Source of the DNA: Diplocarpon mali | Taxonomy: Eukaryota > Ascomycota > Leotiomycetes > Helotiales > Drepanopezizaceae | DNA: 64,000 nucleotides | Direction: 5' to 3' | Assembly: GCA_024741835.1 (NCBI GenBank) | Contig: JAENRP010000036.1 | Location: 1-64,000 of the forward strand | Shown: positions 1-12,124 of the stretch, one piece after another | How the letters are laid out: every line of letters begins with the position of its first letter | Numbering within the stretch: the first letter of the stretch is position 1 | Translations under genes and position numbers: made by a program | The notes under the pieces: model-generated | Database searches by the model: none | What the model saw: the letters and a program-made list of their open reading frames with translations, nothing else | What the model was told of the DNA's origin: nothing

Positions 1-111
1 CCTAACCCTAACCCTAACCCTAACCCTAACCCTAACCCTAACCCTAACCCTAACCCTAACCCTAACCCTAACCCTAACCCTAACCCTAACCCTAACCCTA
101 ACCCTAACCCT
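1..111. repeat. Telomeric repeat array (CCCTAA)n
   Basis: About 18 perfect tandem copies of CCCTAA, the C-rich strand of the TTAGGG telomere repeat, run from the first base to about position 111 with no degenerate copies. This orientation is expected at the left end of a chromosome, so everything downstream is subtelomeric. The switch to unique sequence is abrupt, with no visible subtelomeric satellite. Confidence 0.97.
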
Positions 112-784
112 GGATTTATCTGGGAAATTCTAGCTCACCTACTTGTTCTATATCATCTTTTACTGCTGAAGAGTGATTTTCAACGATTTTCTGAACAGCC
201 CACAAGTGGGACCGCCCACCCAGAATTAATGGTAGAGAAGCTAGAGCCAGAGCAAGTTAAAGTGGGATAAATCAGGGTAAAGGTATCTAATTTCGTAAAC
301 CGTTGAGCAAACCTCCACTCCCCCCATTACTTCCGAAACGCTATTGTAAATAGACATGAACCCTATCGCCCCTGCGATCGTGGATAACGCTGTTTCATAG
401 TCAATTTCAGTAACGTCCTGCCAGGCTGCCAGCAGCTGCTGCGCCGCCAAGAGACATTACAAAAGAAGTCACTTAATCCAGCTAAAAGTTATGGCTTATC
501 TCTCTCTCGGCATATACATACTCCCTTGGCAGAAGCAAAACTCATAGTGGAATACATAGTTTATATTTGGCTATCAATTTCTTCTCTTCTTCATCGTGTT
601 GTCCATATGCTCTTCATTGTGGCATCTATCCATGTTATAGGTATTTGCTGTTTTCTTCCCTTCCTTTATATACCTTCCTTGTATTGTCTCTATGTATACA
701 AATATGAAAAATCATTGCGCAGACGCTGTCCCCGCATACACATCTACATAAGCAGGATGTATCCGCCACTTACACCCGAACCCA
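112..784. other. Telomere-adjacent non-coding stretch
   Basis: No gene can be supported between the telomere repeat and the 3' end of the channel gene. A 69-codon minus-strand open frame at 241-450 has a protein-like composition but begins at a TTG; its first in-frame ATG lies near the middle, so it is at best an exon fragment. The region 480-780 is AT-rich and probably 3' flank of the channel gene. Confidence 0.5.
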
Positions 785-3700
785 TCAAAACCTCACCCGT
801 TCCCACTCCCTCAAACACCAGGCCTCTACCTCCCCCTCCAGCTCAACCCTTACCCGGCCTGTATCATCAATCCACGCCTCTTTGTCTGTAATCTCCGCTA
901 CTTTCCCCGTGTGCACAACCTCCTGCGCGCTGACCCCCAGCCCGTCCCTGGGGATCCAGAGTCGCGGGCTCCTCTCCCGCATACTCGGCGGGCTGTACGC
1001 ATCCCGCAGCACGCTCTCCGAGTACCCTACCGCGGCGTCCCGCACCGTGGCCGGAATGCCATCACGCAGGATGTGGTAGTCGGCGAAGATCTCCGGGTGC
1101 AGGAACTTCAGCACGAAGTTGGGGTTGCGGATGTTTACGTCGGGAGTGATCCAGGAGCTCCAGAAATCGAGCCGAGTGATAAGCGCGGGGAGGCCGGTGC
1201 GGCTGATCTTTTGGGCGATGAGGGAGGAGATCGTGGTCGTCGTCAAGTTGATCAGGCGATCTGTGCCTTCGGGTCCAAACCCCCGCGCGCCCTGGACCCC
1301 GTGTGACGGACCAGAGGGCTCCGTGGCTGATGGATCAAAGTCGGAGTCATAGCCCGTGGTATTCTCCTCGAGCTGCGCCTCCGAGCCATGGTCGAGATTC
1401 GCAGCCATCCAGCCGCTCAGGCCCGCCTTTCTCAGCTCCTCCTCAACCGCGAGGGTTCGTGGCAGGTTGAATAGAAGGGGGGAGAGAGCATCGTTGAGCG
1501 AGACGTGGATGAGGCTGGTGAAGATGACGAGGCCGAAGGTTATAACCAGAGGCCCGAAGGCTTTGTTGAGCGCGAGGAGGCCGACGAGGCAGAGTTCAGC
1601 GAGGTAGACGCCCGTGAGTGTTTGTTTGAGAGCGCGCGGATAGAAGATGCCACGCGAGTCCTGGGTCGAGCCGTAGATATACAGGAGGTTATATCGGTAG
1701 GTTACGTAGACAAGACCTAGGCCGATGGCGGCAACGCCCAGGACGATGGGTGCGATGAGGGAGTAGGTGATTGCTTGTGTTGTTAGCGAGGTGTATTTTG
1801 TTCGGAAGAGCGAGGCCATACCAATGACGCCCATGTTGGTGAAGACGGGAAAGACAGAGCCCCAGTGGATGGTCCGGAGGCGGTGATAGCGACGTGCGAT
1901 CATCCTCGGGTTCCCGCCCGAGTAGCGCATCAGTTGATGTCGTATAATACCGCCTTGATGAAGAACTCAGAGTCAGTATTTCTTTTCGAGAGATTTTTTT
2001 GGGCGCCTGGGTTAAAGCAAGAGGTGAGAAGGACGCCTGGGAAAGGATAAATATTTCTTGAAGAGAAGGAATGTCTGGAGCCTTCCGAGCGTAGGCTGTA
2101 AGGGGGGATAGCAGCTCGCAGAACACTTACCCAGGTGGACGATTCTAGATGCGCTCATGGCAAGGCCCTGCAGGATAAAATAGGAGATGTAGAAGTTAGA
2201 GGCCTTGGGAAGGTTTGCAGAAAGCAGTGTGGGTGTGGACATGGGATCTTTTATTATGCCTGTAATGGCCGTGGAGGCTGTCGAGACGAGGGTAGTGACC
2301 AGAAAAACTTGAATCACTTGGAAAAAGAAATAGGAGTTTTGGACGAAGAGCTCAATGCGAGAGAATGTTGCGATGCCGGCTTGTCGTGCACAAGCTGTGA
2401 GGTGTTAGCTAAACCAGGTGTGAACAAAAGACCTTACCCCTCATCACCACCGGCACCATCGACATCAGCATAGAGAGAGCAACAGCCGGTAACAGCCCAC
2501 TGACCAGACCCAGGATAACAGAAGGAAGGTTATTGATGAAGCTCAAAAAAGTCAGCTTCTCGGTGAGAAAGCTGATCTGGGCTATCAAAGCCACCGCGGC
2601 TGATGGCAATGCCCAAAAGATGACCATGGCAACCACAAAGCCCTGGACTAGGAACCGGCGGGCGATCTTCTCCCACCAGCGGAAGTATATCGAATCCCAG
2701 ACGATCTCATGCGGACTGATGCCTACAATCTCGGCTTGCATATGGTTCGCGCGGTGATGGGTGAGGGTCTGGTAGGCGATTTGAGCTTCGGCTTGGGAAT
2801 GAAACTCGATGAAGGCTGCTGGCAGAGGCCTGGATTTCCCCTTCCTATAGTCGCGGCGTAATTTGTTGATCTGGGTAGTGAGCTTCTTCATCCGCGTCCG
2901 CGTCCACTTGATAGTGTCGACTCTCCGGCCATAGTTGGCTATGGGACGGTGGTATGGTCGCTCGCTGGCCGGGATCCATTGAGCTGCAATTGAGCCATTG
3001 ATGTCTGGCGGCGGACCGCTGTAGGCAAGGCTGCGTGCTGCTAACGTGACGTCGCTGCTGGCCAGTATAGGGCTGATCATATCGGTGGTGGCCGATCCTG
3101 GACTACTGGTGGTGTGGCGGGCACGTGATCCTATATTACTTGCAATAAAGATCTGCATTTCTTTGGGATTGTGATCTGTACCGCTGAACACATCTGAGTT
3201 CCTGGGCGGTGTAAGATTGCTGAAGTCATCACTGGCACGTGATGCCGAATAACTCGTGGCCGTTGCATAGACCTCTTTACCGACATCCTGATGTGTACCG
3301 TGGGATACAACCCACCCCTTGGGCGAAGCAGTGATCGGCTTACACTCGATCTCTGGATTCCTTTCCTGAGCCGACTTTCGGCACGCGAGAGTGGCGTCTC
3401 GGATCAGCTTAATCTCTGCTCTCTCCAAACGGTTCGCTGTCAGATTGCGCTCCCTCACCAACTCATCCAGCTCGTCCGTGTCTCGCGGAATCCACACATG
3501 CCTCACCGCGTCCCCGAAGATGCGGCGCAATTTCTTCTCGTCTAGGAACGGCGCCGGGACGCATGTAAACATCACGGTGCGGGAGGAAAGGCGGTCTGCG
3601 TAATGGGGCGAGAGCAGATATGCCTGTCGGATGTTGATGAAGTACACACTTTCGCGGGCGACAATGTAGAGAATGAAGCCTAGGTAGAAGGACGTTCATC

Positions 3701-4657
3701 AGCGCGGTACTGTTTCGTTACATGCGGCAATCCCAATCCGCCTACCAAAATACGCCCACGCCAGAAAGGCATGCGCCCACATCCAGCTTGGATGCGTCAG
3801 ATTCCCAAATGTCAACGCATCCAGCTCCTTCGTGCCGCCACCGCCGCATAGATGAATGGGGAATAGGACTGGCCACGTGAGACACGCGCCGACGACGCAC
3901 ACCACTAGCAGCACGCGGATATATCGCAGGAAGAGATAGCCGTCGAGGGAAGCGTGGTTCAGGATCTCGACGTCGGGTGTTTTCCAGAACGGTACGATCC
4001 AATTGACCCAGCCCGTTGGCAGGGGCTTCGAGCGTTCACTGCATCGAATCGTATCAGCTTGGTGCTGTGATTCGGGTTGTATCATAGTATCGTAGCGGCA
4101 TGTCACGATACAAGCAGGGTCTGCGATATAGGATTCAACAAAAGGCGGGTAGATGATAACGTAGCGCAGGATAAAAGATGGTATATAACAATAAAATGCA
4201 AGGCAGTTTGAAAAAACACAGCGCAGGATAGTATGATGTGAAGAAACAACGCAGGATATTTTATATAACGACCCAATGCAGAATATAATGTATATAGAAC
4301 AAGACTCACTGCGGCGCCAGGCTGCTCAGAAACGTCCGGGGGTAATACACTCTGGGGCAAAAGCGCCTGCCTACGATAAACAGCGCCAGACACACGACCG
4401 CATACAACACGATGGGCACCAGCGTCGCGAAGAAGGTCGCCAACGAGGCCGAATTAGTGCCCTTGGTGATGGTCTTCACGCTCGTCGCGTTGGCGCCGTC
4501 GCGCGCACTGCCAACCCGCGGATCATCCTGTCCCCCTTCGTCAGCACCGTGCTGGGAGTGGGAGACCGAACATTCAGAGGTGCCGCCGAACTGCCACTGC
4601 ACTCACCAGCCTGGGGAGGAGTTGCGCCACCAGGCCCGCCAGCGCGGCGTCCGTCAT
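785..4657 (-). CDS. CSC1/OSCA-family (DUF221, RSN1_7TM) ion channel, six exons
   Basis: Likely a calcium-permeable, osmolality- or stretch-gated cation channel of the CSC1/OSCA (TMEM63) family in the plasma or an internal membrane. Proposed exons on the minus strand: 4657-4607, 4551-4310, 4038-3746, 3679-2438, 2394-2131, 1953-785; all phases match and the sum gives 1086 aa. Exon 2 holds the late-exocytosis TM segment (LATFFATLVPIVLYAVVCLA, about aa 52-74). Exons 3-4 hold the next TM pair and the long cytosolic loop with the family motif FIEFHSQAEAQIAY. Exons 4-6 hold the seven-TM channel core, with VQNSYFFFQVIQVFLVTTL and LPKASNFYISYFILQGL typical of the family. The C-terminal extension contains FLHPEIFADY. 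The protein is somewhat longer than the usual 800-1000 aa because of a Ser/Thr-rich insertion in the loop. The intron 1954-2130 and the short first exon are the least certain parts. The gene reads toward the telomere. Confidence 0.88.
4039..4309 (-). repeat. Intron 2 of the channel gene with reiterated GCAGGATA motif
   Basis: This 271-bp intron is the longest in the gene and is AT-rich. The motif CGCAGGATA (or close variants) recurs at about 4164, 4222 and 4251, with a looser copy near 4277, separated by TATATAA-rich spacers. It looks like a degenerate short-period repeat. No function is evident. Confidence 0.4.
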
Positions 4658-4727
4658 TGCGCTGCCAGGACCGGTGGGCGTGAGGGTATAAGCGGGAGTG
4701 GGAATCTCGACATCAACCGCATGGTGA

Positions 4728-4800
4728 TGATGGAAGTGGAGGTGTGAGGTGGAAGTGGAGGTGTGAGGGGGAAGTGGAGTCGGAGAGGGAGATGGTAGAC
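4728..4800. repeat. Imperfect purine tandem repeat upstream of the channel gene
   Basis: The 19-base unit TGGAAGTGGAGGTGTGAGG occurs nearly perfectly twice and then decays into a third GGAAGTGGAGTCGG copy and a GGAGA-rich tail. On the minus strand it is a CT/CA-rich tract just 5' of the proposed start of the channel gene, where pyrimidine-rich promoter tracts are common in filamentous fungi. Confidence 0.6.
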
Positions 4801-6581
4801 ATGGAGATGGAGAAAATAAAAGAATGGGGCACTTCATGACTCAGCATTCGCGCATGTTGAACCTTTGGCTCGCCGGCGCTGGCCAAGCCTCGGGTTCGGA
4901 CGCTGCAGGACTGGGACTCAGGGTTACGCGGACGCTGCTGAATGGTGCCTTTAGGTTGGTGGTTGGCCATGGCAGCGAAAGAAAGTCTCGTCTAGATACT
5001 GAGAAGAGTAGCTAGGCATTATACGCAAGGATAAGGGATCGAGACTGGCTGTTCGAAGCATTGGCTAGGAGTGAAGATGTAATTCAAATGTGGTACGGGC
5101 TTGGTCTTTGCATCGAGTCGAATGCTTCATCGTGGCATGGGGGTCTGTGCAGTGGACAATTGAAGTGGAAATTGCACAGATTTCGAGCCCGACAGATCAC
5201 AGATCTGCTACTCTGGCATAGCTCTTCTCACAATGGACCCGCCGATAGGATTGATACTCCAAAATCACGCGACATTACTTTACTCACTCCCTCTACCCTA
5301 CCCTTGTCCACACATCAAGCATAGTCAACAAACGCTATGCGACATATAACAAGAGGAGCGAAATCCTGAAACAACTCACCAGCGCTTCCTGTCTTCTGCT
5401 AGGCTCTAGCCAAACTTCGCTACTGACCTGCATGTAATCAGATAACTCAGCGTACCTCTCACTCGACAATGTTCAATAACAGCCGCTCTCTTGATCCGAA
5501 CCCGCAAGATTAATTGTACGAGAAAATGAATATCGAATTCCAAGGCTTCTCAATTCCAGTACTGAAGCCGTTGCGATTGTATTTCCGTGTCGTACTTAAG
5601 CTAATCTCTTTCGCGTCGATTGTTGCTCTGATAGAAGGCCATATTTTAAGCGAGCAAGGGTTGTTTACCTGCTCTATACCTTGCTTGTGTCTACTATAAG
5701 ATTGAGAAATGATATGCTTATCTACACTTAGCAAATCAAAATAAGGTTAGCAAGATCTGAGAGTAAAGTTTGTGCAGAGATAATGACCAGATGCTATGCT
5801 AGCTGACTGCAATAATTGTGATTATACTCTGTATTCATTAGTCTCTTCTAATCAACTTCATAAGTAGCGGAGATATATGCTACGAGGAGTCTTTAAGAGG
5901 AAATTGCAATTTTATATAAGAGTCCTTTAATTGATATCCGCCTTCTACCCTGCGCTAATCTTGCGATCTTATTTTGTTAATTAGCCTCTATTCAGTCTCA
6001 TAGCATTAAAAACCGCCACTTATCCCTATTTATTCCAGTAGACGCCTCGCCTAGTTTAGCTAGCAAGTAGTCGCGGTGTAACATTCGCATCCGCCTCTAC
6101 ATAGAGCCTTCCACTTCATTTGCCAGTAAACACGCGTTTATTCAGCTATCAAATATCTGCCCCTAACACAGAGAAGTGTCACCCCACCTATTATCCGGTG
6201 GTCTGATAGATCCGGCTAGACCCGCTGCCCCACGATAAAGACCCACCTCCACTCCGACCCCTTTAAACTTTCCCTTCGCTTCCATCATCACATCAAAGTC
6301 GAGCTCCCGTGCACGTGACTTCATTAAGGTTACTTTACTGTTTCTTTATCCAAAACTACTCTTCAGCCTTGCGAACGCGGCTGGGACTCGAGAGGCTGCG
6401 CGGTTCGGTTCTAATGACAAAGGACTCGAGTCGCGGGTAGGAGGTCAGCGTGAGTGGGGGGGGGAAACAACCCTACACGGAACAAACCAAGCGACATCTG
6501 TCTGGCCACGCAGATACTTCATCCCTCGCCGATCAGGTTCTTCAAGACCCCGTCCGTCGGCATCATACGCCGACTAACACC
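4801..6581. other. Intergenic stretch, partly AT-rich
   Basis: No coding region can be supported. 4800-5400 has mixed composition and may be the 5' flank of the channel gene. 5400-6200 is AT-rich with many TA steps and short frames only. 6200-6580 becomes pyrimidine- and GC-rich and is probably the promoter and 5' leader of the small gene at 6582. Confidence 0.6.
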
Positions 6582-6938
6582 ATGTTCTTCAAATCCCTCC
6601 GCAGGCGCTCCAAGTCCTCCTCCAAGAGCACCACCACCACGACCATCCAACCCTCCAGCATGGACATGACCCGCATAACCTCGCTCGCCTCCTCAGCCCC
6701 CTACCCGGCAGACCTCGCCGTGCCCGCGCCGCCCATCACGACCCTCAGCACTGTGGGCGAGCTGGGCGACCAGGGCACGAATGGCGAGCGGGTGCCGGAC
6801 GAGGGCGACTGGTCGAGGGACTACGAGGAATTTCTGGAGAAGGCAAGGCGTGAGGAGGAGAGGAGTGAGATGGCCAAGGTGAAGATCGTGAGAAAGGCTA
6901 GGGAAACGAATATGAGTCCCTGGGGAAGGGAGATGTGA
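6582..6938 (+). CDS. Small orphan protein with FFKS N-terminus, 118 aa
   Basis: Function not recognised. The ATG at 6582 (context CACCATG) was chosen over an in-frame start at 6450 because the upstream part looks like untranslated leader and MFFKSLRRRSKS is a typical basic start for small fungal orphans. The protein has a basic Ser/Lys/Thr-rich N-terminus (aa 1-25), a low-complexity middle, and a charged, probably helical C-terminus around DWSRDYEEFLEKARREEER. No signal peptide or membrane segment is seen. It resembles in plan the gene at 35423 (basic FFKS start, charged helical tail), so the two may be distant paralogues. It stands alone between two gene-poor stretches. Confidence 0.6.
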   Translation: MFFKSLRRRSKSSSKSTTTTTIQPSSMDMTRITSLASSAPYPADLAVPAPPITTLSTVGELGDQGTNGERVPDEGDWSRDYEEFLEKARREEERSEMAKVKIVRKARETNMSPWGREM

Positions 6939-9489
6939 GGGGGTGGGTTGGCAATAGGTGAGAAATATACGTATGCGAGCGAGTATTCACTCGGACATCT
7001 CCTAATTTCTGGGCTGTGGATGCAGGGATCGCTTGAGAAAGCCATCGACATAGGTAGAGCCACTGGAGTTCACCAGAGACAGGTGACATGCCCTATGTAA
7101 CGGCCAATTTGCACGAATTGTTCTTAGCTGGGAAAAGCATAACTGCACATCCCTGATATAGGAGCGTTTTTCTTAAACTGGAAACTGGAAGTCTTGATTA
7201 TGATAATGAAACCAATGACCAATTTTATAATAGCGATTTTTTTTAACAGCAACCACTGGACCAGAAATGCGCTTCATATGTGGCTGTGGGAAATGTCACA
7301 GAGTATTCTTTACCAATTACTGGGTTTCTCCTTTGGCTTGCGGGTTTGCACTGAACACATGAAGGTTTTAAGTACTTGTCATCTAACTTGGGATATAGAA
7401 TATAACATCTCTAAACAATTGGCTTATCAAAGTTAGTAAACAGTAGGTTATAATGCTGATTCTTGGGTAACGATACGATTTATAAGATTAAATTCAAGTC
7501 CACTATTACGTTTTATTCAATGCTGGTAATAATTTATTTCCAAGTGGATAGTATCAGATTATGAAGCCATAATTCAACGGAGTTCTGTACCAGGCATCAA
7601 GTTTAATAGCAGAGAAGCTGAAAGTATGTTATCACGAGATAGAAATCCTGATTGGAAGTTGAAGGATCCAACTGTACGAAGTGATAAACAAATTAACCTT
7701 AAAGCTCTAGTGTAAAAATGGATAGAGGCGTCCCCTACCCTACACGCATGTTTTTACATGCAACAACTAAAAGAAAGCTGCAAGTAACCAGAGAGTGGCT
7801 GCAAAGTGATTCAAAGTATCTGTAAGAGGACATATGTGGATACAAATCAGCATGTAATCTGCATGTAATCCGCTCTAATTCTTGAATTTCTGAAATTAAA
7901 ATCGTGCCTTGATTATGTAATATACAAGTCATGGCACATATTTAATTATCTTCATCCTTTGATTTGTTGCGCCCTTTGGGTTGATCCTTCCTCTGACTTA
8001 TTCCAGGTGAGTTTGTTAATTTGATACTTTAAATTACTGCCTTAAATGGACAGCTCCCTTGCTATAATACTTCTTTTGATGCAAAGCTTTCCTCAATTTT
8101 ACAATTTAAAGGGAAAATACGCCGGATTTAGTCGATGAGAGGTATGGGTATCAAAAATAGTAATTAGATGCAGTTTCTGAGCTAATAGAAGTAGGCAGAT
8201 TAGAAAGATATATAATCGTAGAATCAATTGACCTAAGGCTCAAACTTGTACCTACTCATATATTGAATAGCTGTAACCATATGAAAAATGATTCAGTAGG
8301 AGAAGATGATGACTTGATAAAAAGTTCTTTTCAGTACATTTACAGATACTTTGCAGTCATCAACTATAAGAACAACTCTGCAGGGATTGATAATAATCCG
8401 GTGAGGGATGATCTCTCCAAGTATCATAAATCAAGCAACGGACTTCTATAAGACAAACACAACAGATAGACGCCAAGAGGCTCTGGAACCTGCGCTTTGA
8501 TTTTCGTGCGAGGTTATCCAGAGACTTCTTGAGGTCCCGAGGGAAATGCCTCGCTTCGTTATCTGAGTGCCGCCAGCCGAGCTCGATGTCATAATAATTT
8601 ACTCCCAAAGGCTGGATCGGAAATAAGAGTAGCTCCGTAGAGGTACGGCGGTGGGAGAAAAATCATCCCAGAAACGAGCTGGACAGGGCAGTATATCTAA
8701 ATGCTCGGGCGTTGTTTGCCGCGAAACCCGACTTGAGGGTGAGAACACCTGCGTGTAGTTATAAGCTTCGCCGGGCGATACCTGGAAATGAGAGGCTTGG
8801 TAGGTGAAGTGTGGAAGGTGTAGGAATAGAGTGAATATCAGTCACGTGGAGTGTCACATGCAGAGCCTTAGCATAGGCAGCATTCCTCTTAGATTTCTCT
8901 CCCTCCTCTTAGAATAATCATCAACAATCAGTACAAAAACAACAGAACCGATTCCCCTTTCCTCTTCGTGTGCACACCTTGTGAATCCAACAGAAGGATA
9001 CGCGAATATTAGGTGAGGGATTAGGTGCTCAGAGTGAGCTCGGTTACCCGGCGATGTAGTTCATATATTAAATAGAACTACGTATAGACTGATTCTAGCG
9101 TGAATGGATTGTTTGACTTACGAAAAGCCCTTGAGACACGTGCAAACTACATAAAAATATTATCTGGACGCGGTCTCACGCTGAGTTTGAATTGAAAATT
9201 TGATTCAACAACAATAAACATAATAATAATCTATGCTTAAATAATAGATTTCATATTTACTATAAATTTCTTAGCCATAGTGTACGGTAAATCAGAGTAG
9301 CATCCCACGATCGGGCAAAGATGAAAAAACTTTTGAAACCCAAATGCTCAAAGCCGAATAGCTAGAAAACTGCCTGATGCGTGATCTACATCGTTTGAAA
9401 ATAGGAGCTATATTTCAACTCTTGATAGCGTATTCAATGTAAGATTCACGGCGACGACGACTCAATACCTGTACGCGGTATCTCTTACA
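6939..9489. other. AT-rich gene-poor stretch
   Basis: Only short frames without recognisable similarity occur. The sequence is AT- and TA-rich, consistent with old repeat-induced point mutation. Part of it, about 8810-9000, resembles 41500-41690 and is listed separately. The 82-codon minus-strand frame at 8360-8608 has no convincing start context or family resemblance and is not called. Confidence 0.6.
8810..9000. repeat. Diverged duplicate of the 41500-41690 segment
   Basis: The order of short blocks is shared with 41500-41690: GAGTGAAT, then CACGTG, a GGCATAGGC-like block (here AGCATAGGC), a TC-rich run, AGAATCATC/AATAATCATC followed by AACAA, an ACCTTGTGAATCCAACAGA block here against TCTTATGAAACCAACAGA there. 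Identity is moderate by eye. The partner lies just beyond the 3' end of the secreted-protein gene at 41901, so this may be the remnant of a duplication. Confidence 0.45.
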
Positions 9490-10010
9490 AACCTATAGAC
9501 TCTTTAAGAGTCTGCAGAGCCGAGATTAAGTCCTTTCGAGGATGCAATAATCAGACTTTGAGTCGAATTAAACCGGCACTTCTCGAAAGCTTCGAAGCGA
9601 ATTTTTTTTGATACTTTCTCTTTTATAGATACCCTCTATTTTCAATCTCTAATTGCGTTCTCTTTAATTATTTAAACATATACCTAGTAGTAAAGGAAAG
9701 GCGTCATAAAGGATATAGAGGGGAAAAAAGCAGGTTATAGTATTAAAAGAGAAGAAGGAAGAGGAGGAAGAAAAGGAACTATTTTAATAATTTTATACAA
9801 AGTCGATGAAAAGGGCTATAATCGAGAGCCGCCGCCGACTAATAAGACGCTTTATATAATCAAGTAAATAGCCGCTATCGGCGTAAAGGGCTTGTCTTAG
9901 AGTAGAGAACCTAAGGCGACTCTATTTATCAAGGTACCCTCCGAGAATATACTTGCCTAAGACTTAGAGGGAGCAACATTCGACTAAGGCATAAGTTAGA
10001 CTCTTTCCTA
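9490..10010. repeat. Diverged dispersed repeat, copy A (RIP-like)
   Basis: Shares collinear blocks with copy B at about 33380-33830: AGTCTGCAGAGCCGAGAT (B has one difference), a purine-rich segment, then AAATAGCCGC...AAGGGCTTGTCTTAGA...CTAAGGCGACTCTA. It also shares GCAGGTTATAGTAT with copy C at 22112. TA-rich, no open frame. It is probably an old transposon fragment mutated by repeat-induced point mutation; the element class cannot be told. Confidence 0.55.
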
Positions 10011-12124
10011 AGAAAATCAAGAACCTTGGGAATAATAGCGTAAATGGTGAGGATATAAGGAGTTTCTAGGCTAATTGCTCCTTCTATTAAAATCCGACTA
10101 AAGCGTTTTTCGCGTGTACTGTATAGTCTGGAACCAATTTAGCATACTAAGAGGAAAAAAAAACCACTATGGGAGTATGAGTTTTCAACTACCTAAGTTA
10201 CATCCGGATACACTGCCAGTACCGAGCAGGTTCCTAACTTAGGCTCTTGAGCTTCGTACAAAGTATATCAGATTACCCTGCCCGCTGCTACCCGCGTGAT
10301 CCGGATAACCCCCCCCCCCCGCGGCCATCCTGGCGCGAAAGGACAACTCGTGTCTAAGCCACTGCCGCGCTTACTGTATACACCCGCCAACCTCCCAGAG
10401 CCGAACGAGCATCCCACGTAGTCCCGAGGAACGTATACGTTGGGACTTTGAAAACTTAAATCTGATGCGGAATATCACCCTAGGTGAGCAGCGTAGCAGC
10501 GACGGAATGACGCCCCGCCAGTGTTCAGCCTGCACGACTGACTTGCTCACCGCTCTTGCGGTCGCGGTTCTTGCGAGGGGCGCGGGTGATGACGAGCAAA
10601 GGTGGGCGGGTACGGTGATCGGGCGCGGCACGATCCTTGTGGTTGTGTGTTGCGAAGGAGTGGGGCTTTAAGGGAGGGGGAAAGGTGGGGGGGAGGCGGG
10701 GGAGAGGTTCGAATTTCAAGTCGAAGCTCCATTACGGGTGCCCAACTGTTAGAGAACATCGCAGACATGGTTACTGTACGTACACATACACATGCATATA
10801 CACATACGCAATCAGTTAAGACACGACATATGCGACATCGAATTGGCCGCAGCGACGAATCGAAGGCGGCTTGAATCGTGGAATGAATCACCACATCTTT
10901 CCCCTCACCCGTATTGCTTATAGAATCGTGCGAACTAGTAGTGTAAACAACGCAGTAAACAAACGCGTCGGCCAAGCTCGGCTAAGGTGAGGTGGAGAGG
11001 CATGATGACTAAGACGTGACTCTGCACCCCTGCTAGCTCCCCGGCATAACCAGAGCGATATACTTCACTCGTAGTCCCGACTCTACTCGGTACTTCGCGT
11101 GTCGCATACAACCCCGGGACCTTGAACTTATGAAGCTCTTCTCCCTCTCGCCTGGGCGGGTTTCCTGTTCTGCTGGCGGATCCCGCTCCAGCCACGCGCT
11201 CGCCCATCCCCGCCGCACTCTATTGATATTGAGCCCGAGTCCCGAAGTCCAAATCCCCATGCGACGGCGTCTCGACGTCGCGACGATCCTTTCGGCTAAC
11301 GCAATCTCCGCGCTGTGACTGGCTCGAGCTACCCCTGAGACCCTTCCCGCCCCCCTTTTCCCAGCCTCATCATGCAAATCGTCTTGTTTACTTCACACAT
11401 GCGATGGCGCTAATAGACGCCCGGACTATCAGGAGACGCCATGAGTGCAGATGTACTGTGTGCTGGTGGACAACAGTCCGCGGATGCACGGCAGATGGGC
11501 CCGCTAGACGCAGGACTCGCTCTGGTCTCAAGCGTTTTGGCTCCCTCTTCTGCTTCTTCTTTCACCTCCTCTTCCTCGACAGATACTGCCGCCCTCTCTC
11601 CCTGTCACCCACTCCCTTTGACGGTCTCATGCGAAAGTGAAGTACGTGCAAGTGTCGTTTGGCCCAGCGCCTCTGTAACATCCACCTGGTGAAGCAGACG
11701 AGTCGACGTCAAGAGACCGCCGCTGAAACGGGGTAGAAAAGCATCGCAAACTGGACAGATCGCGCAGATCGACGTGCTCGTATCAGTACGGCAGGCTCAG
11801 TACACAGTCGAATTCCCCGCCCTCGTTGCTCACCCTCCCCCACTTCGGCCACGGCCCTGAAAGACTCCTCTCGCCTCGCCAGACATAGAGTATCGCGAAT
11901 CCCATCTTCCAGGGAGGCCCCGACTGCGGATCCATATCGCTTGGCTACCCTGCCCCCCGCGTGCATCGCTTCCTGTCTCATCTTGACGTTCGCATCCTCT
12001 CTCCTGTCTACTCTCCTTGCTGGAGGTCCTAGGGAGAAGAAGATGGAGGCGTTACCCTGATCTCCGGTCTCTGTTCAGGTCGAAGCCGTGCCTTGCCTCC
12101 TTGGTTGGAGTCACTCGTACCACC
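10011..12124. other. Intergenic stretch with promoter-like pyrimidine tracts
   Basis: A run of eleven or twelve C lies at about 10310-10321, a likely trouble spot for sequencing. From 10400 the composition rises to that of genic DNA, but the frames on both strands overlap each other with no family resemblance. 11540-11620 and 11990-12030 are CT-rich, as expected for the promoter and leader of the gene at 12125. Confidence 0.55.

Noticed and set aside
241..450. 69-codon minus-strand frame next to the telomere
   Set aside because: It starts at TTG, the first ATG is internal, and no exon partner or family resemblance could be found.
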